Source: a virus
Reading direction: 5' to 3' (one strand)
IMG/VR virus record: IMGVR_UViG_3300036985_009306
Location: 124,001 to 188,000 of that record
Length of the DNA: 64,000 nt
Positions 56,686 through 64,000 of this stretch are shown here, piece after piece. The notes beneath the pieces were generated by a model. It had not been told where the DNA came from. It worked only from the letters and a program-made list of their open reading frames with translations, and did no database searches. Position numbers and translations under genes: made by a program. Each line of letters starts with the position of its first letter. The stretch's first letter is position 1.

Positions 56686-57699
56686 ATGCAATTTGCTCTA
56701 TCGCCTTCTGTATTTTTTGAATCTTTAAGAACTAAATCACAGGATTTTGTAAGATCAATTCAGATAGAAATTCTTTCTGGTTGTGCATGTAAATGTGTCA
56801 TGTGCAAACAATGGGAAGATAGACAATCATATTATATGGAACCTGATCAACTTACAAAATTTTTTAATGATTATAAGAGACTTGGTGGGCTTCAAGCAAA
56901 TTTAACTGGTGGTGATCCTCTTTACTACAAAGATTTTGTGAAAGTATTTTCTCAGGACTTTGGATTGAGATTAGACATTACTACTACAATGATTACTAAT
57001 GATAAAGAAAAACTCGATTTGTTAAAAAAGTTCAAGCTTATTACAGTAAGCATTTCGGGTACAAAAGACATGTATGAGAAAGTTCAAGGTATAAATGCTT
57101 ATGAGTTAGTTAAAAAGAATTTGGTTTATATAAGAAAGAAGGGAATGAATTTTAAGACAAATACAGTCTTAAATGATGTAAATCTTAGTAATTTAGATTG
57201 GGTTGAACAGTTTGTAGAAGACATGAATCTTTTACAACCTAAGTTTGTGACTCTCATTCAAAGCTTATTTGATGAAGGCAGTTTTACTAATATTCCTGAT
57301 GTAGTAAAAATATTTAAAGACAAAGCAAAATTTAAGTTTTCAAATGCAACAATGGGAGATAGAAATAAAAAGCATAAGAAAGAACCTAATTTTAAGAAAT
57401 ATCCTTGTATAATTCCTTATTTGCATTGGCATATTAAATCTAGTGGTGATGTTTATCCTTGTTGTATAATGGGAGGAGAAGTAGGTCAGGATTTAGATCC
57501 CAAATTTTGTTTTGGAAACATATTTAAAGACAGTCTTGAGACTATCTATAAAAATGGAACTAATTTTGTGGACAATGCAGGAGCTAATATTTATGATGGA
57601 GGGTTGTGTAAAAAGATGTGTCTTAATGGAGTTAGATATTATTCTTTGAACAGGGATTTTTATAGATTTGATAAAGGAATTTTTGTACCAAGAATATAA
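56686..57699 (+). CDS. radical SAM protein with SPASM-like C-terminus, 337 aa
   Basis: The 4Fe-4S/SAM motif is SGCACKCVMCKQW (C-x3-C-x2-C, about 31-43), followed by the TGGDPLYY glycine motif (about 75-82). C-terminal cysteines in HIKSSGDVYPCCIMGG, FCFGNIF and GLCKKMCLNG look like a SPASM auxiliary cluster site. Such enzymes modify peptides, sugars or nucleosides; substrate not evident. AAAAGGAAAT ribosome site. Confidence 0.9.
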   Translation: MQFALSPSVFFESLRTKSQDFVRSIQIEILSGCACKCVMCKQWEDRQSYYMEPDQLTKFFNDYKRLGGLQANLTGGDPLYYKDFVKVFSQDFGLRLDITTTMITNDKEKLDLLKKFKLITVSISGTKDMYEKVQGINAYELVKKNLVYIRKKGMNFKTNTVLNDVNLSNLDWVEQFVEDMNLLQPKFVTLIQSLFDEGSFTNIPDVVKIFKDKAKFKFSNATMGDRNKKHKKEPNFKKYPCIIPYLHWHIKSSGDVYPCCIMGGEVGQDLDPKFCFGNIFKDSLETIYKNGTNFVDNAGANIYDGGLCKKMCLNGVRYYSLNRDFYRFDKGIFVPRI

Positions 57700-57979
57700 T
57701 TTGAGGATGGAATTAATAAGGCCTGTTGGAAAACCTAAAAATATTGAGCGGGAGAACATATCTAAATAACGGCGTAGCGCAAGAAACACAAGCCACCATC
57801 CGGATGGCAAGAAAGTGCAGGCGGCCACGAACGTTGGCTGAAACTTCAGTCGTGCTTTCAATATAGGCTATAACCTTGAAACTGGGACTAGGCATTGGTT
57901 CTTGGTTGAAGAAACAGAGAATGTTAAAAAAAATTAACGAGGGGGTTTATGAAAATCTTCTCCAAAAGTGGAAGAGCAA
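57700..57979 (+). other. GC-rich island segment, only tiny frames
   Basis: Contains MELIRPVGKPKN... (57715-57777, 20 codons) and another 15-codon frame at 57949, GCGCAAGAAACAC and CGAACGTTGG boundary-type motifs (57822), but no supported gene. Confidence 0.45.
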
Positions 57980-58231
57980 ATGAGCAAGAACGCTAAACGA
58001 CGCTGGAGAGAGATTTCGGAGAGAAAACAGCGGGAAATTTATGCTCAAACTGAAGAAATAAAAGATGCATCGGAGCAACTATACGAATTCGTGCAAGGCT
58101 ATATTGAAAATCATAAGATTTCTTGTCCTGAATCGATTCACCAGTCCGATGAGATCAATCTCGATGCCCCGCATTTTATGGAAAAATGTTGTGAGATTGT
58201 AGGACTTTTCCATGAAAAGGAAAACTCATGA
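57980..58231 (+). CDS. hypothetical helical protein in island, 83 aa
   Basis: ATG 57980 after GGAAGAG. Starts MSKNAKRRWREISERKQREI, basic helix then acidic; two Cys near the end (EKCCEI). GC-rich codons. Overlaps the next start. Confidence 0.62.
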   Translation: MSKNAKRRWREISERKQREIYAQTEEIKDASEQLYEFVQGYIENHKISCPESIHQSDEINLDAPHFMEKCCEIVGLFHEKENS

Positions 58232-58335
58232 AAATCGTTACTGGCTTAGTGTTAATAGTTCTGGGTATGGTTGTTGGTTTGTGGCTTGGAGTATGGGTTA
58301 TGTTCATCGGTGGAATAGTTCAGGTAAATTGTTGA
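58228..58335 (+). CDS. very small membrane protein, 35 aa
   Basis: ATG 58228 after AAAAGGAAAAC. Nearly the whole peptide (MKIVTGLVLIVLGMVVGLWL...) is hydrophobic with Gly spacing, one or two TM segments. A longer frame in the same place (58212 on) has no such logic in this part. Confidence 0.55.
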   Translation: MKIVTGLVLIVLGMVVGLWLGVWVMFIGGIVQVNC

Positions 58336-58343
58336 AGGTAGAT

Positions 58344-58583
58344 ATGAGTGAAGTAAATGATTACATCATTGAAAGATCTATGAGTTCTATTGCATATTTT
58401 TTGAGACAAGCTCAATGCAAACATGAATGGCATAAACATGGATTTGGATATAAATGTGATAAATGTGATTATTATTCAGGTATGGATCAAGAAATTAACA
58501 AAATGATTGAGAAACAGTTAAATAAAGTTGGAGCCAGCTCGCAGGCGTACAATAGGCCGCCGCAAAAGGAGAGATTATGGTAG
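58344..58583 (+). CDS. small zinc-finger-like protein, 79 aa
   Basis: ATG 58344 after GAAGGTAG. QCKHEWHKHGFGYKCDKCDYY (about 30-50) gives C-x3-H ... C-x2-C metal ligands. The last 17 residues are encoded by GC-rich island sequence, probably a replaced end. Confidence 0.58.
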   Translation: MSEVNDYIIERSMSSIAYFLRQAQCKHEWHKHGFGYKCDKCDYYSGMDQEINKMIEKQLNKVGASSQAYNRPPQKERLW

Positions 58584-58756
58584 ATTCGAAAATTAATCTT
58601 TGTGATACGTGTTTGGTTAATAATTTTCCGATCTGTCTGTCGTATATTCCTAGACCAGTGTTCGGAGATGATATTAGTGATATTGTTGTTTCGTGCGATA
58701 ATTATGTGGCGACGGATCAAAACAAAAGAATCGCCACGCTAGACGAACATTTTTAA
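58577..58756 (+). CDS. small Cys-rich protein, 59 aa
   Basis: ATG 58577 after AAAAGGAGAG. CDTC near the start and later single Cys residues (ICLSY, SCDNY) suggest metal binding. Ends TAA 58756. Confidence 0.55.
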   Translation: MVDSKINLCDTCLVNNFPICLSYIPRPVFGDDISDIVVSCDNYVATDQNKRIATLDEHF

Positions 58757-58816
58757 AGAAATAAGAAAAAGAGCAAGGGTTTCGTCTAAATATGCGACTG
58801 TGATTGTCATTGTCAC

Positions 58817-58906
58817 ATGATGGAGCAACCTGAAGGTGTGTATGTTAAATTTTATAATGCGGTAGAAGCTCCCTCAAACAGCCTACAAGTGGGCGCAGGA
58901 GAATAA
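58817..58906 (+). CDS. possible 29-aa peptide in island
   Basis: ATG 58817 to TAA 58904-58906; its end encodes the GTGGGCGCAGGAG leader of the next gene. Low certainty. Confidence 0.25.
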   Translation: MMEQPEGVYVKFYNAVEAPSNSLQVGAGE

Positions 58907-58908
58907 TT

Positions 58909-59028
58909 ATGGAGTGTGAAAATAGATTTTGCGTTGAATGGGAACACGGTGCTTTTGTAACAGGTGTTTTCAAACAAAAGGCTGGAATAATCTTTGCGGT
59001 AGAAGAGTGTTGTACCTTAAATATATAA
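58909..59028 (+). CDS. small Cys-containing protein in island, 39 aa
   Basis: ATG 58909 after GGCGCAGGAGAATAATT. MECENRFCVEWEHGAFVTGVF resembles the start of the island gene at 18939 and may be a shortened relative. ACATCTTACAA follows at 59060. Confidence 0.45.
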   Translation: MECENRFCVEWEHGAFVTGVFKQKAGIIFAVEECCTLNI

Positions 59029-59245
59029 AAGATGCGCCCACAGAAAACAGTGGAAATGGTGAGCACATCTTACAATAAATAAATGGTGACGCAAAGCCTA
59101 AATCGTGAGTACATGACTTCACCATTTGTCGAAGGGATGTAATAAATGACTATTATGGCAACGGGAGTATTTGCAATGCCGAGCGGTAGCGGGTTGCGTT
59201 AATATGCCATTTGATAACCGTTTTGAATAATAGGAAGGTAGCAAA
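59029..59245 (+). other. island spacer
   Basis: Only 16- and 18-codon frames (59033, 59145). Contains ACATCTTACAATAAATAAATGGTGACGCA, the island boundary pattern. Confidence 0.4.
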
Positions 59246-59470
59246 GTGGTTCAAGTAACTCCAAATTCTCATTATTGGTCGAGCATTGAAACGTTAATTA
59301 ATTATCTCGAATTGACACCTGAAACGATAAACAGAAAGTATCTAATAATCGGACTGAAAAACAGCTTAGAGCATGGGTATGATCTACGTAAGAACTACCC
59401 TCGAAAAGTGCGAAAGGTTGTCAAACGAGTAATCAACAAAACAGGTAGGCACTCTTTAATGCGGGTCTAA
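59246..59470 (+). CDS. hypothetical basic protein, 74 aa
   Basis: GTG start after AGGAAGG. Basic helical C-terminus (KVRKVVKRVINKTGR). Unknown. Confidence 0.57.
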   Translation: MVQVTPNSHYWSSIETLINYLELTPETINRKYLIIGLKNSLEHGYDLRKNYPRKVRKVVKRVINKTGRHSLMRV

Positions 59471-59496
59471 AACCATTATAAGTAAAATATAAAAAT

Positions 59497-59709
59497 ATGT
59501 TTGATTTAATCACAGAATTACATAAAGCCTTCCGAAATTCAAAGTCCGAAGGTGATAATCTTCGTGTTGGTCCTTGTCCAAATTGTGGTTCTACTTTAAC
59601 CCTTTCCGTTAATATTGCAAGTTCTAATGTGCCTATTGGTACATTTCATTGTTGGGAATGCAGAATGGAGGGGAATTCGAGAAAGTATTTTATTAGCTTT
59701 AGGTGCTAA
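59497..59709 (+). CDS. primase-type CHC2-like zinc-ribbon protein, possibly frameshifted
   Basis: CPNCGSTLTLSVN...GTFHCWECRMEGN is like the CHC2 zinc ribbon of DnaG-type primases (C-x2-C ... C-x2-C). The frame ends soon after, but the +1 frame continues IRESILLALGAKLWVDIYTRK to 59790, so an indel near the G4 run at 59671 probably truncated a longer gene. Confidence 0.55.
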   Translation: MFDLITELHKAFRNSKSEGDNLRVGPCPNCGSTLTLSVNIASSNVPIGTFHCWECRMEGNSRKYFISFRC

Positions 59710-59799
59710 ATTATGGGTGGATATATACACAAGAAAAGAGGATTCTCAGTTTTCGTCTAAATTTATGTATGTTAGAAACTTAAAGGTATAGCAGAGAAA

Positions 59800-59979
59800 T
59801 TGAGAGGATCAATTTGTTATTATGTTGGTGATTTAAAATGTAAGAAATGTAAAGGTGTGGGTTTTGTTCCTATATCATTGTTGCGTAAATTAAAAGCTTA
59901 TTTTATAGAACGGGTACCTTGGAATCACATAAAGAAAAACGTTATGTGTACATTTTGTGAAGGTCATTTGGAGGAATAA
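59800..59979 (+). CDS. small zinc protein with CXXCXG repeats, 59 aa
   Basis: Open frame to TAA 59979 with CKKCKGVGFVP and CTFCEGH, DnaJ-type half repeats like the protein at 24169. No ATG; TTG 59800 after AGAGAAA is a possible start, or the 5' end is lost. Confidence 0.42.
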   Translation: MRGSICYYVGDLKCKKCKGVGFVPISLLRKLKAYFIERVPWNHIKKNVMCTFCEGHLEE

Positions 59980-59980
59980 T

Positions 59981-60181
59981 ATGACAGATGAACAAAGAGC
60001 TTCTTACATTATATCGCAATCAGTTTGTGCTATGGCTGAAATAGAGGCTATGAAAGTTGAAAATGTTATTGCTGCTTTGCGTAATGAATACCCTTTACGT
60101 ACTGAATCTGATTTTCAAGGAGTTGTTTCTAAATATCAATTAGATCATAATTCCGTTATTAGTTATTTTATGAATTATTAA
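59981..60181 (+). CDS. hypothetical protein, 66 aa (intact copy of the 31958 duplicate)
   Basis: ATG 59981 after GGAGGAATAAT. Small helical protein (MTDEQRASYIISQSVCAMAEIE...VVSKYQLDHNSVISYFMNY). A shortened copy with internal deletion sits at 31958. Confidence 0.65.
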   Translation: MTDEQRASYIISQSVCAMAEIEAMKVENVIAALRNEYPLRTESDFQGVVSKYQLDHNSVISYFMNY

Positions 60182-60193
60182 AGGAGGAATCTA

Positions 60194-60290
60194 ATGTAAC
60201 AACGCGCGTTTTTCAATATGCGATCATGCCTTCGTATTATGTAAAGATGTTCACGACTATTGTATGCACAAACAGCAGGCGGGCGCCTGA
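60194..60290 (+). pseudogene. island gene frameshifted at codon 2
   Basis: AGGAGGAATCTAATG at 60182-60196 is a good start signal, but the frame stops at once (TAA). Dropping one base opens NNARFSICDHAFVLCKDVHDYC... to TGA 60290, a Cys/His-rich protein of about 31 aa. GAACGTTGG follows the stop. To 60472 no other firm gene; a 43-codon frame at 60247-60378 is possible. Confidence 0.38.
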
Positions 60291-60472
60291 GAACGTTGGA
60301 TACATATTTTGCCAGCCTTATTATAGGCGATTGGGCAAGGAGGTTAGGTCAAAATATGATGATGTAGAAAAAGACTAAAATCAAGATCTATTCCAGAATA
60401 TCTTAAAGCAGGAAATAAGAAGAATTGCTAATAAAGGTTGCACAATGTCATATTTCATTTTGAGTTTAATAC

Positions 60473-61045
60473 ATGATCTCAAGAAAAACTGATGGCAAAC
60501 TTTCTCTATTAAATCAGAAAATCCAAGCATGTACAAAGTGCACTTTATGTGAATTAGAATTTAATAAAAAAGATGTGTCACAAGGTTATGGTAAACTTTA
60601 TGGTTGGGGTAGCAGTCAATGTAAATTTCTTCTTATCGGCATGAATCCATCCCATTCTCGATTTCCTGGTCACGAATATGCTTTTGGAGGTAAAGAAGGA
60701 AGTCCAGGAGCTGGACAAAAATTCAACATATTACTTAAAGAAGTCGGAATATTCAATGAAATCTTTGTGGATAACATTGTAAAATGTTCGACAGAATCAA
60801 ATTCAATAGATGAAAATCAAGTTAGACAATGTTTTGAATATCTACAAGAAGAAATAGAAATTTTAAAACCTATAAAAATAATTACTATGGGTAGACAAGT
60901 TTTTGATATTTTAAAGTTGCTTTTGCATGAACATAATATACAAATACCAATAAGAAATTTGTGGCATCCAAGTTATGTGTTTTCATATCAAAGAGAATCG
61001 CCTGACAAATATAAAGAAATGATCAAACAAGTATGTCAAAATTAG
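60473..61045 (+). CDS. family 4-type uracil-DNA glycosylase (Fe-S), 190 aa
   Basis: Fe-S cysteines start with ACTKCTLCE (about 18-26); KFLLIGMNPSHS is the catalytic/uracil pocket motif (GxNPs-type); GAGQKFN, VDNIVKCST (third Cys), IITMGRQVFDIL and LWHPSYVF follow as in family 4/SPO1-type UDGs. Removes uracil from DNA; together with ThyX and dUTPase-like genes it keeps uracil out of the AT-rich genome. Confidence 0.88.
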   Translation: MISRKTDGKLSLLNQKIQACTKCTLCELEFNKKDVSQGYGKLYGWGSSQCKFLLIGMNPSHSRFPGHEYAFGGKEGSPGAGQKFNILLKEVGIFNEIFVDNIVKCSTESNSIDENQVRQCFEYLQEEIEILKPIKIITMGRQVFDILKLLLHEHNIQIPIRNLWHPSYVFSYQRESPDKYKEMIKQVCQN

Positions 61046-61066
61046 TCAAAATGATAGGAAACGAAA

Positions 61067-61312
61067 ATGAAAGTTAAAGATTTATTGACAGAAATAAAAG
61101 CAAATCAAAAGAAATATAAAGATTTTTTAGAATGGGATGTTTATGCTGAACAAATATCGACTTCATGTAAAAAGAATTTGAAACAACAAGAAAAGAAATA
61201 TAATAAACGATTTGTAATTAAAGATAATGAAAATTGGGAGTATTTTAAGTGTGATGGGTTCAATACTCTTTTTAATGAAGAAAAAATATTTACAGTAAAT
61301 GTTAATTTTTAA
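61067..61312 (+). CDS. hypothetical protein, 81 aa
   Basis: Lys-rich small protein (MKVKDLLTEIKANQKKYKDFLEWD) directly before the epimerase gene. Unknown. Confidence 0.65.
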   Translation: MKVKDLLTEIKANQKKYKDFLEWDVYAEQISTSCKKNLKQQEKKYNKRFVIKDNENWEYFKCDGFNTLFNEEKIFTVNVNF

Positions 61313-62371
61313 ATGACAAAGATGAAGACATTATTTATAACAGGTGAATCGGGTACAATTCCAATGGCTATGCAAAGAATTTGTGCTTTAGGAAATGAAT
61401 CTTTTAAAGTTATTAATACCCAATTAGAGAAAAATTTTGTAACTTCTGAAAAAACTCATCAAAGCTTTGAAGTAAGACTTCCAGAACTTGATTTTCTTAA
61501 TAGAGATTTAATAGATTGGGATGAACTTTGGGATCAAGTGGACTTGATAATTCATTCAGGTGCATTTGTCGGAACAGATTATTGCAGTTCGGATCCTGTT
61601 TTAGCTATAAGAACAAATGTTGAAGGTACTCAAAATGTTGTCGATATTTGTAATAAGTTTGATATTCCGTTGATTTATTTGTCTACAACTGCAATTTTAG
61701 ATCCTTCTTGTTATAGTGTTATATCTCCAATGACAGAAAACACACCAACTAATCCACAAACTCTTTATGGAATTACAAAATATGCAGGTGAACTGATTGT
61801 CAAGAATACATGTAAAACTCGAACACTTGTTCTTAGACCTGTTTTTGGATTTGGAGATTATCCAGATGACCTTCATAGTGCATTGACAAAAGTTATTTAT
61901 GTTTTGTATAGAAATGTTATAGGTAAAGAAACAAATCTTACAGTTTTGTTGAATGAACTTGTTCCGAAATCATATACAAGAGTAGAGAATATAGCAAATT
62001 GTATTTTAGGTTTTGCTAAAATTCTTTTGAGAGATGGGATAGGTTATCCTGTTTATGTTCATTCTGTCTATAACATAGGTGAAAATTATAAGGCTGCAAA
62101 TGATTGGCAACAACTTATGCATTTAATGCAGCATTGCTTTGAAACTAAAAAAATAGGTGAAAAGGATGATGTTTCTCGGCTTTTTAAGAAACATATAAAA
62201 TTTGAAGCTCAAAAAGATTATTTACATTATCATAATATGGTTGATTCAAGACTTCAAGATGCTGGTTTGAAATTTGATAATCAAAAAAACTATATAAGAA
62301 TTGACCATGGCATTGAAAAAACTATAGATAGTGTAATAAAAAATATTGATAAGGAGCCATATTGGTTATGA
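61313..62371 (+). CDS. NAD-dependent epimerase/dehydratase (extended SDR), 352 aa
   Basis: Rossmann motif FITGESGTIPMAM (GxxGxxP variant, about 8-20), LIIHSGAFVGTDYC, IPLIYLSTTAIL (catalytic Ser/Thr), TLYGITKYAGE (YxxxK, about 150-160) and LRPVFGFGDYPDD. Probably acts on a nucleotide sugar. Starts right at the previous stop; overlaps the next start. Confidence 0.87.
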   Translation: MTKMKTLFITGESGTIPMAMQRICALGNESFKVINTQLEKNFVTSEKTHQSFEVRLPELDFLNRDLIDWDELWDQVDLIIHSGAFVGTDYCSSDPVLAIRTNVEGTQNVVDICNKFDIPLIYLSTTAILDPSCYSVISPMTENTPTNPQTLYGITKYAGELIVKNTCKTRTLVLRPVFGFGDYPDDLHSALTKVIYVLYRNVIGKETNLTVLLNELVPKSYTRVENIANCILGFAKILLRDGIGYPVYVHSVYNIGENYKAANDWQQLMHLMQHCFETKKIGEKDDVSRLFKKHIKFEAQKDYLHYHNMVDSRLQDAGLKFDNQKNYIRIDHGIEKTIDSVIKNIDKEPYWL

Positions 62372-62826
62372 ATGTAAAACAATTAAGAAATAAGATTTCT
62401 AAGTTTCCTGCAAATATGCTCATATATTTGCAGAGTAACTGGTCTCTTTTTGGAGTAGATCGTTCAGGATTTGCTCCTCTTCAAAGTGTTACCTCTGGTG
62501 TTCCAGTCAAAAGTCTAAAAAATGGTTTGTTGAAAGACATTCAGTTGTCAAGCAAAAATCCATCAACTAAAACAACTATAATTGTTTTTGAAACAGGAGA
62601 TGTTCCAATACAAGTATCTAGATTATTATTTTTGTTGAACACTATTCCTGGAAATTGGCTTGTAACTACTCAGTATATAGTTGCAGGTTCAAAACCATTT
62701 GTTGGTTTTATAGAACTTGATTACGAATTTAAAGTTTCATGTATAAAAAAACAAAAAGAATATGATTTGTATGATGAGAACTCTAAAGGGAAAAGACAAG
62801 TTCTTTTATTAAAGGAAAGATATTAA
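62368..62826 (+). CDS. hypothetical protein, 152 aa
   Basis: ATG 62368 in a TATGA overlap with the epimerase. Mixed alpha/beta (LIYLQSNWSLFGVDRSGFAP). Unknown. Confidence 0.7.
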   Translation: MNVKQLRNKISKFPANMLIYLQSNWSLFGVDRSGFAPLQSVTSGVPVKSLKNGLLKDIQLSSKNPSTKTTIIVFETGDVPIQVSRLLFLLNTIPGNWLVTTQYIVAGSKPFVGFIELDYEFKVSCIKKQKEYDLYDENSKGKRQVLLLKERY

Positions 62827-62828
62827 AC

Positions 62829-63293
62829 ATGCAAATTTATTTATCTGGACCTGATGTAGCAGGAAAAAATTCTCTTATGCATGGACTTGCAAAAGAGTTA
62901 GAGTATAAACCTTTTATGAGTCCAAGATCTCCTATTTGTAATATTGTTTATGATAATCTATACAGAAATACAGAATGTTTTATACAAAATATGGATCTAG
63001 TTTCTAAATTATTGAAGCTTGGAGCAATCTTTATTTTAGTTCTTGTAAAACCTGAGATTTTAGTTAAGAGAGCTAAAGAAAGAAATGAAAAACATGTTTC
63101 CCAAAAAAGTGATTTTGTAAAACATATAAGAGAATACAAAAGAGTTTTTAATATTTGTAAAGAAAATAATAATGGTTTTGGTCATAGATTTATTGTTATA
63201 AATAACAACACAAGTCTTTCAAAAGCAGTTAAGAAATTGAAGAAATTAATAGATGTTTCTAAGAAACATGACCATTGGATTGCAAATGAATAA
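62829..63293 (+). CDS. P-loop kinase-like protein, 154 aa
   Basis: LSGPDVAGKNSLMHGLAKEL (residues 5-24) fits a thymidylate/deoxynucleoside-kinase P-loop G-x4-G-K, with Asn in place of the usual Ser/Thr after Lys. VKRAKERNEKH (lid-like basic segment) follows. Shorter than dTMP kinases (~210 aa), so activity is uncertain. Next gene overlaps by 8 nt. Confidence 0.65.
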   Translation: MQIYLSGPDVAGKNSLMHGLAKELEYKPFMSPRSPICNIVYDNLYRNTECFIQNMDLVSKLLKLGAIFILVLVKPEILVKRAKERNEKHVSQKSDFVKHIREYKRVFNICKENNNGFGHRFIVINNNTSLSKAVKKLKKLIDVSKKHDHWIANE

Positions 63294-64000
63294 TTCGCCC
63301 TTGTTAGATGTTTCAAATATTGCACAAATAGAAGAATTTGCTTGGAATACTTTTGATGAAAGAGATTTAAAATATTTCAATAAAAAAAATATATATTCTC
63401 TTGTTTTAACAAATGATGAAGTAGAAAATTTTCATAAAATAATAGAAACCAAAAAAGGTAATTGTTCTACAAATGATGCAGGATCAAAAATAGCTTATGG
63501 CAATGTTTTTGATTCTCATTCTCTTACATTTTATCTCTACAATTTCTCTGCTCTTCAATTAATTAATACTTTTGTCCAAAACAAAGAAGATTGTTCTATT
63601 CTAGAACTTGGTTGTAATAATGGTCATGTATCTAGACTATTTCAAAGAAATGGTTTTAAATTCAAAGAATATTGGGGTGTAGATTTTGATTTTTCTTTTA
63701 TTGTAGAGGGTCTTAATTCTTTCACAGATCAAGATAATCTGTTCATGAGCAATTTTTGTTCAGGTAATTTTAATAAACCTCTTAATTTTAAAGATAATTA
63801 TTTTGGTCTTGTTTATTTTCAAGAGGCATTCGATCACTGTAGAGACAAATTCTTTTATGCTCAACAATGTATAAGCGAAATTCAACGTGTGCTAAAGCCA
63901 GGTGGATATCTTTATATAACTTTAGTATTTGATCATAAGAATCGAGATTTATGGCATTGGGATCATCAATATGTTTGGGAAATCTTCCAGTTTGAAAACA
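63286..64000 (+). CDS. SAM-dependent methyltransferase, runs off right edge
   Basis: ATG 63286 (MNNSPLLDVSN); 238 codons visible, no stop before 64000. Class I methyltransferase: ILELGCNNGHVSRLF (SAM motif I, about 101-115), YWGVDFDFS (motif II), LVYFQEAFDH (post-I/IV) and RVLKPGGYLYITLV (motif V/VI). Close to epimerase-type genes, so sugar or surface modification is one possibility; nucleic acid cannot be excluded. Confidence 0.87.
   Translation, partial: MNNSPLLDVSNIAQIEEFAWNTFDERDLKYFNKKNIYSLVLTNDEVENFHKIIETKKGNCSTNDAGSKIAYGNVFDSHSLTFYLYNFSALQLINTFVQNKEDCSILELGCNNGHVSRLFQRNGFKFKEYWGVDFDFSFIVEGLNSFTDQDNLFMSNFCSGNFNKPLNFKDNYFGLVYFQEAFDHCRDKFFYAQQCISEIQRVLKPGGYLYITLVFDHKNRDLWHWDHQYVWEIFQFEN

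Overview
The window looks like part of a large, AT-rich tailed-phage genome (probably jumbo-class). Genes are densely packed, almost all on the + strand (one convincing minus-strand gene at 36001-36207), with clear AGGAGG-type ribosome sites, many ATGA/TAATG overlaps, 18 tRNA genes, a DNA replication/repair set and many small unknown proteins. No hallmark tail, terminase or capsid gene is recognisable, so the phage assignment rests on overall character. A secreted protein whose signal peptide ends in AQ, a lipoprotein and an H1-like basic protein hint at a Gram-negative, perhaps Bacteroidota, host; this is weak inference.

Layout. 1-8.9 kb: SbcD/SbcC (gp47/gp46-like) nuclease pair, a NYN-domain ribonuclease, an ATP-dependent DNA ligase homologue whose catalytic lysine is missing, and a protein with two sigma-region-4-like HTH segments. 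9.0-16.4 kb: a block of unknown, possibly virion-associated genes ending in a strong terminator; it is interrupted by an IscB-type RNA-guided nuclease gene with a structured omega-RNA candidate overlapping its 5' end. 16.5-25.6 kb: unknown small genes, a GC-richer island (18.1-19.6 kb), a lysis-like pair (lipoprotein with C-terminal membrane segment plus two-TM protein), and a rearranged zinc-module locus. 25.6-29.4 kb: tRNA cluster with two HNH endonuclease genes, including an apparent circularly permuted tRNA gene. 30-36 kb: unknown genes, an Rnl5-type RNA ligase, two more GC-rich islands, and a second tRNA group with a deleted tRNA remnant. 36.5-49 kb: thioredoxin-like protein, a Ycf46-type AAA+ ATPase with DUF2997-like and Ycf35-like small proteins, YhaM-type exoribonuclease, H1-like protein, SSB, ParB-like protein, dUTPase/MazG-like enzyme, RHH regulator and HTH proteins. 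49-64 kb: class II aldolase-like protein, ThyX, FAD-dependent oxidoreductase, MazG-HAD fusion, radical SAM/SPASM protein, family-4 uracil-DNA glycosylase, NAD-dependent epimerase, P-loop kinase-like protein and a methyltransferase running off the right edge, mixed with several GC-rich islands of tiny genes.

Themes. SbcCD, SSB, ligase homologue and UDG suggest recombination and repair; ThyX, dUTPase-like proteins and the P-loop protein suggest thymidylate supply for an AT-rich genome; RNA ligase, YhaM and NYN protein suggest RNA/tRNA repair and turnover beside an unusual tRNA set. The GC-rich islands share boundary motifs and often carry broken genes (frameshifts, premature stops, truncated duplicates), so they look like recently acquired, decaying cassettes.
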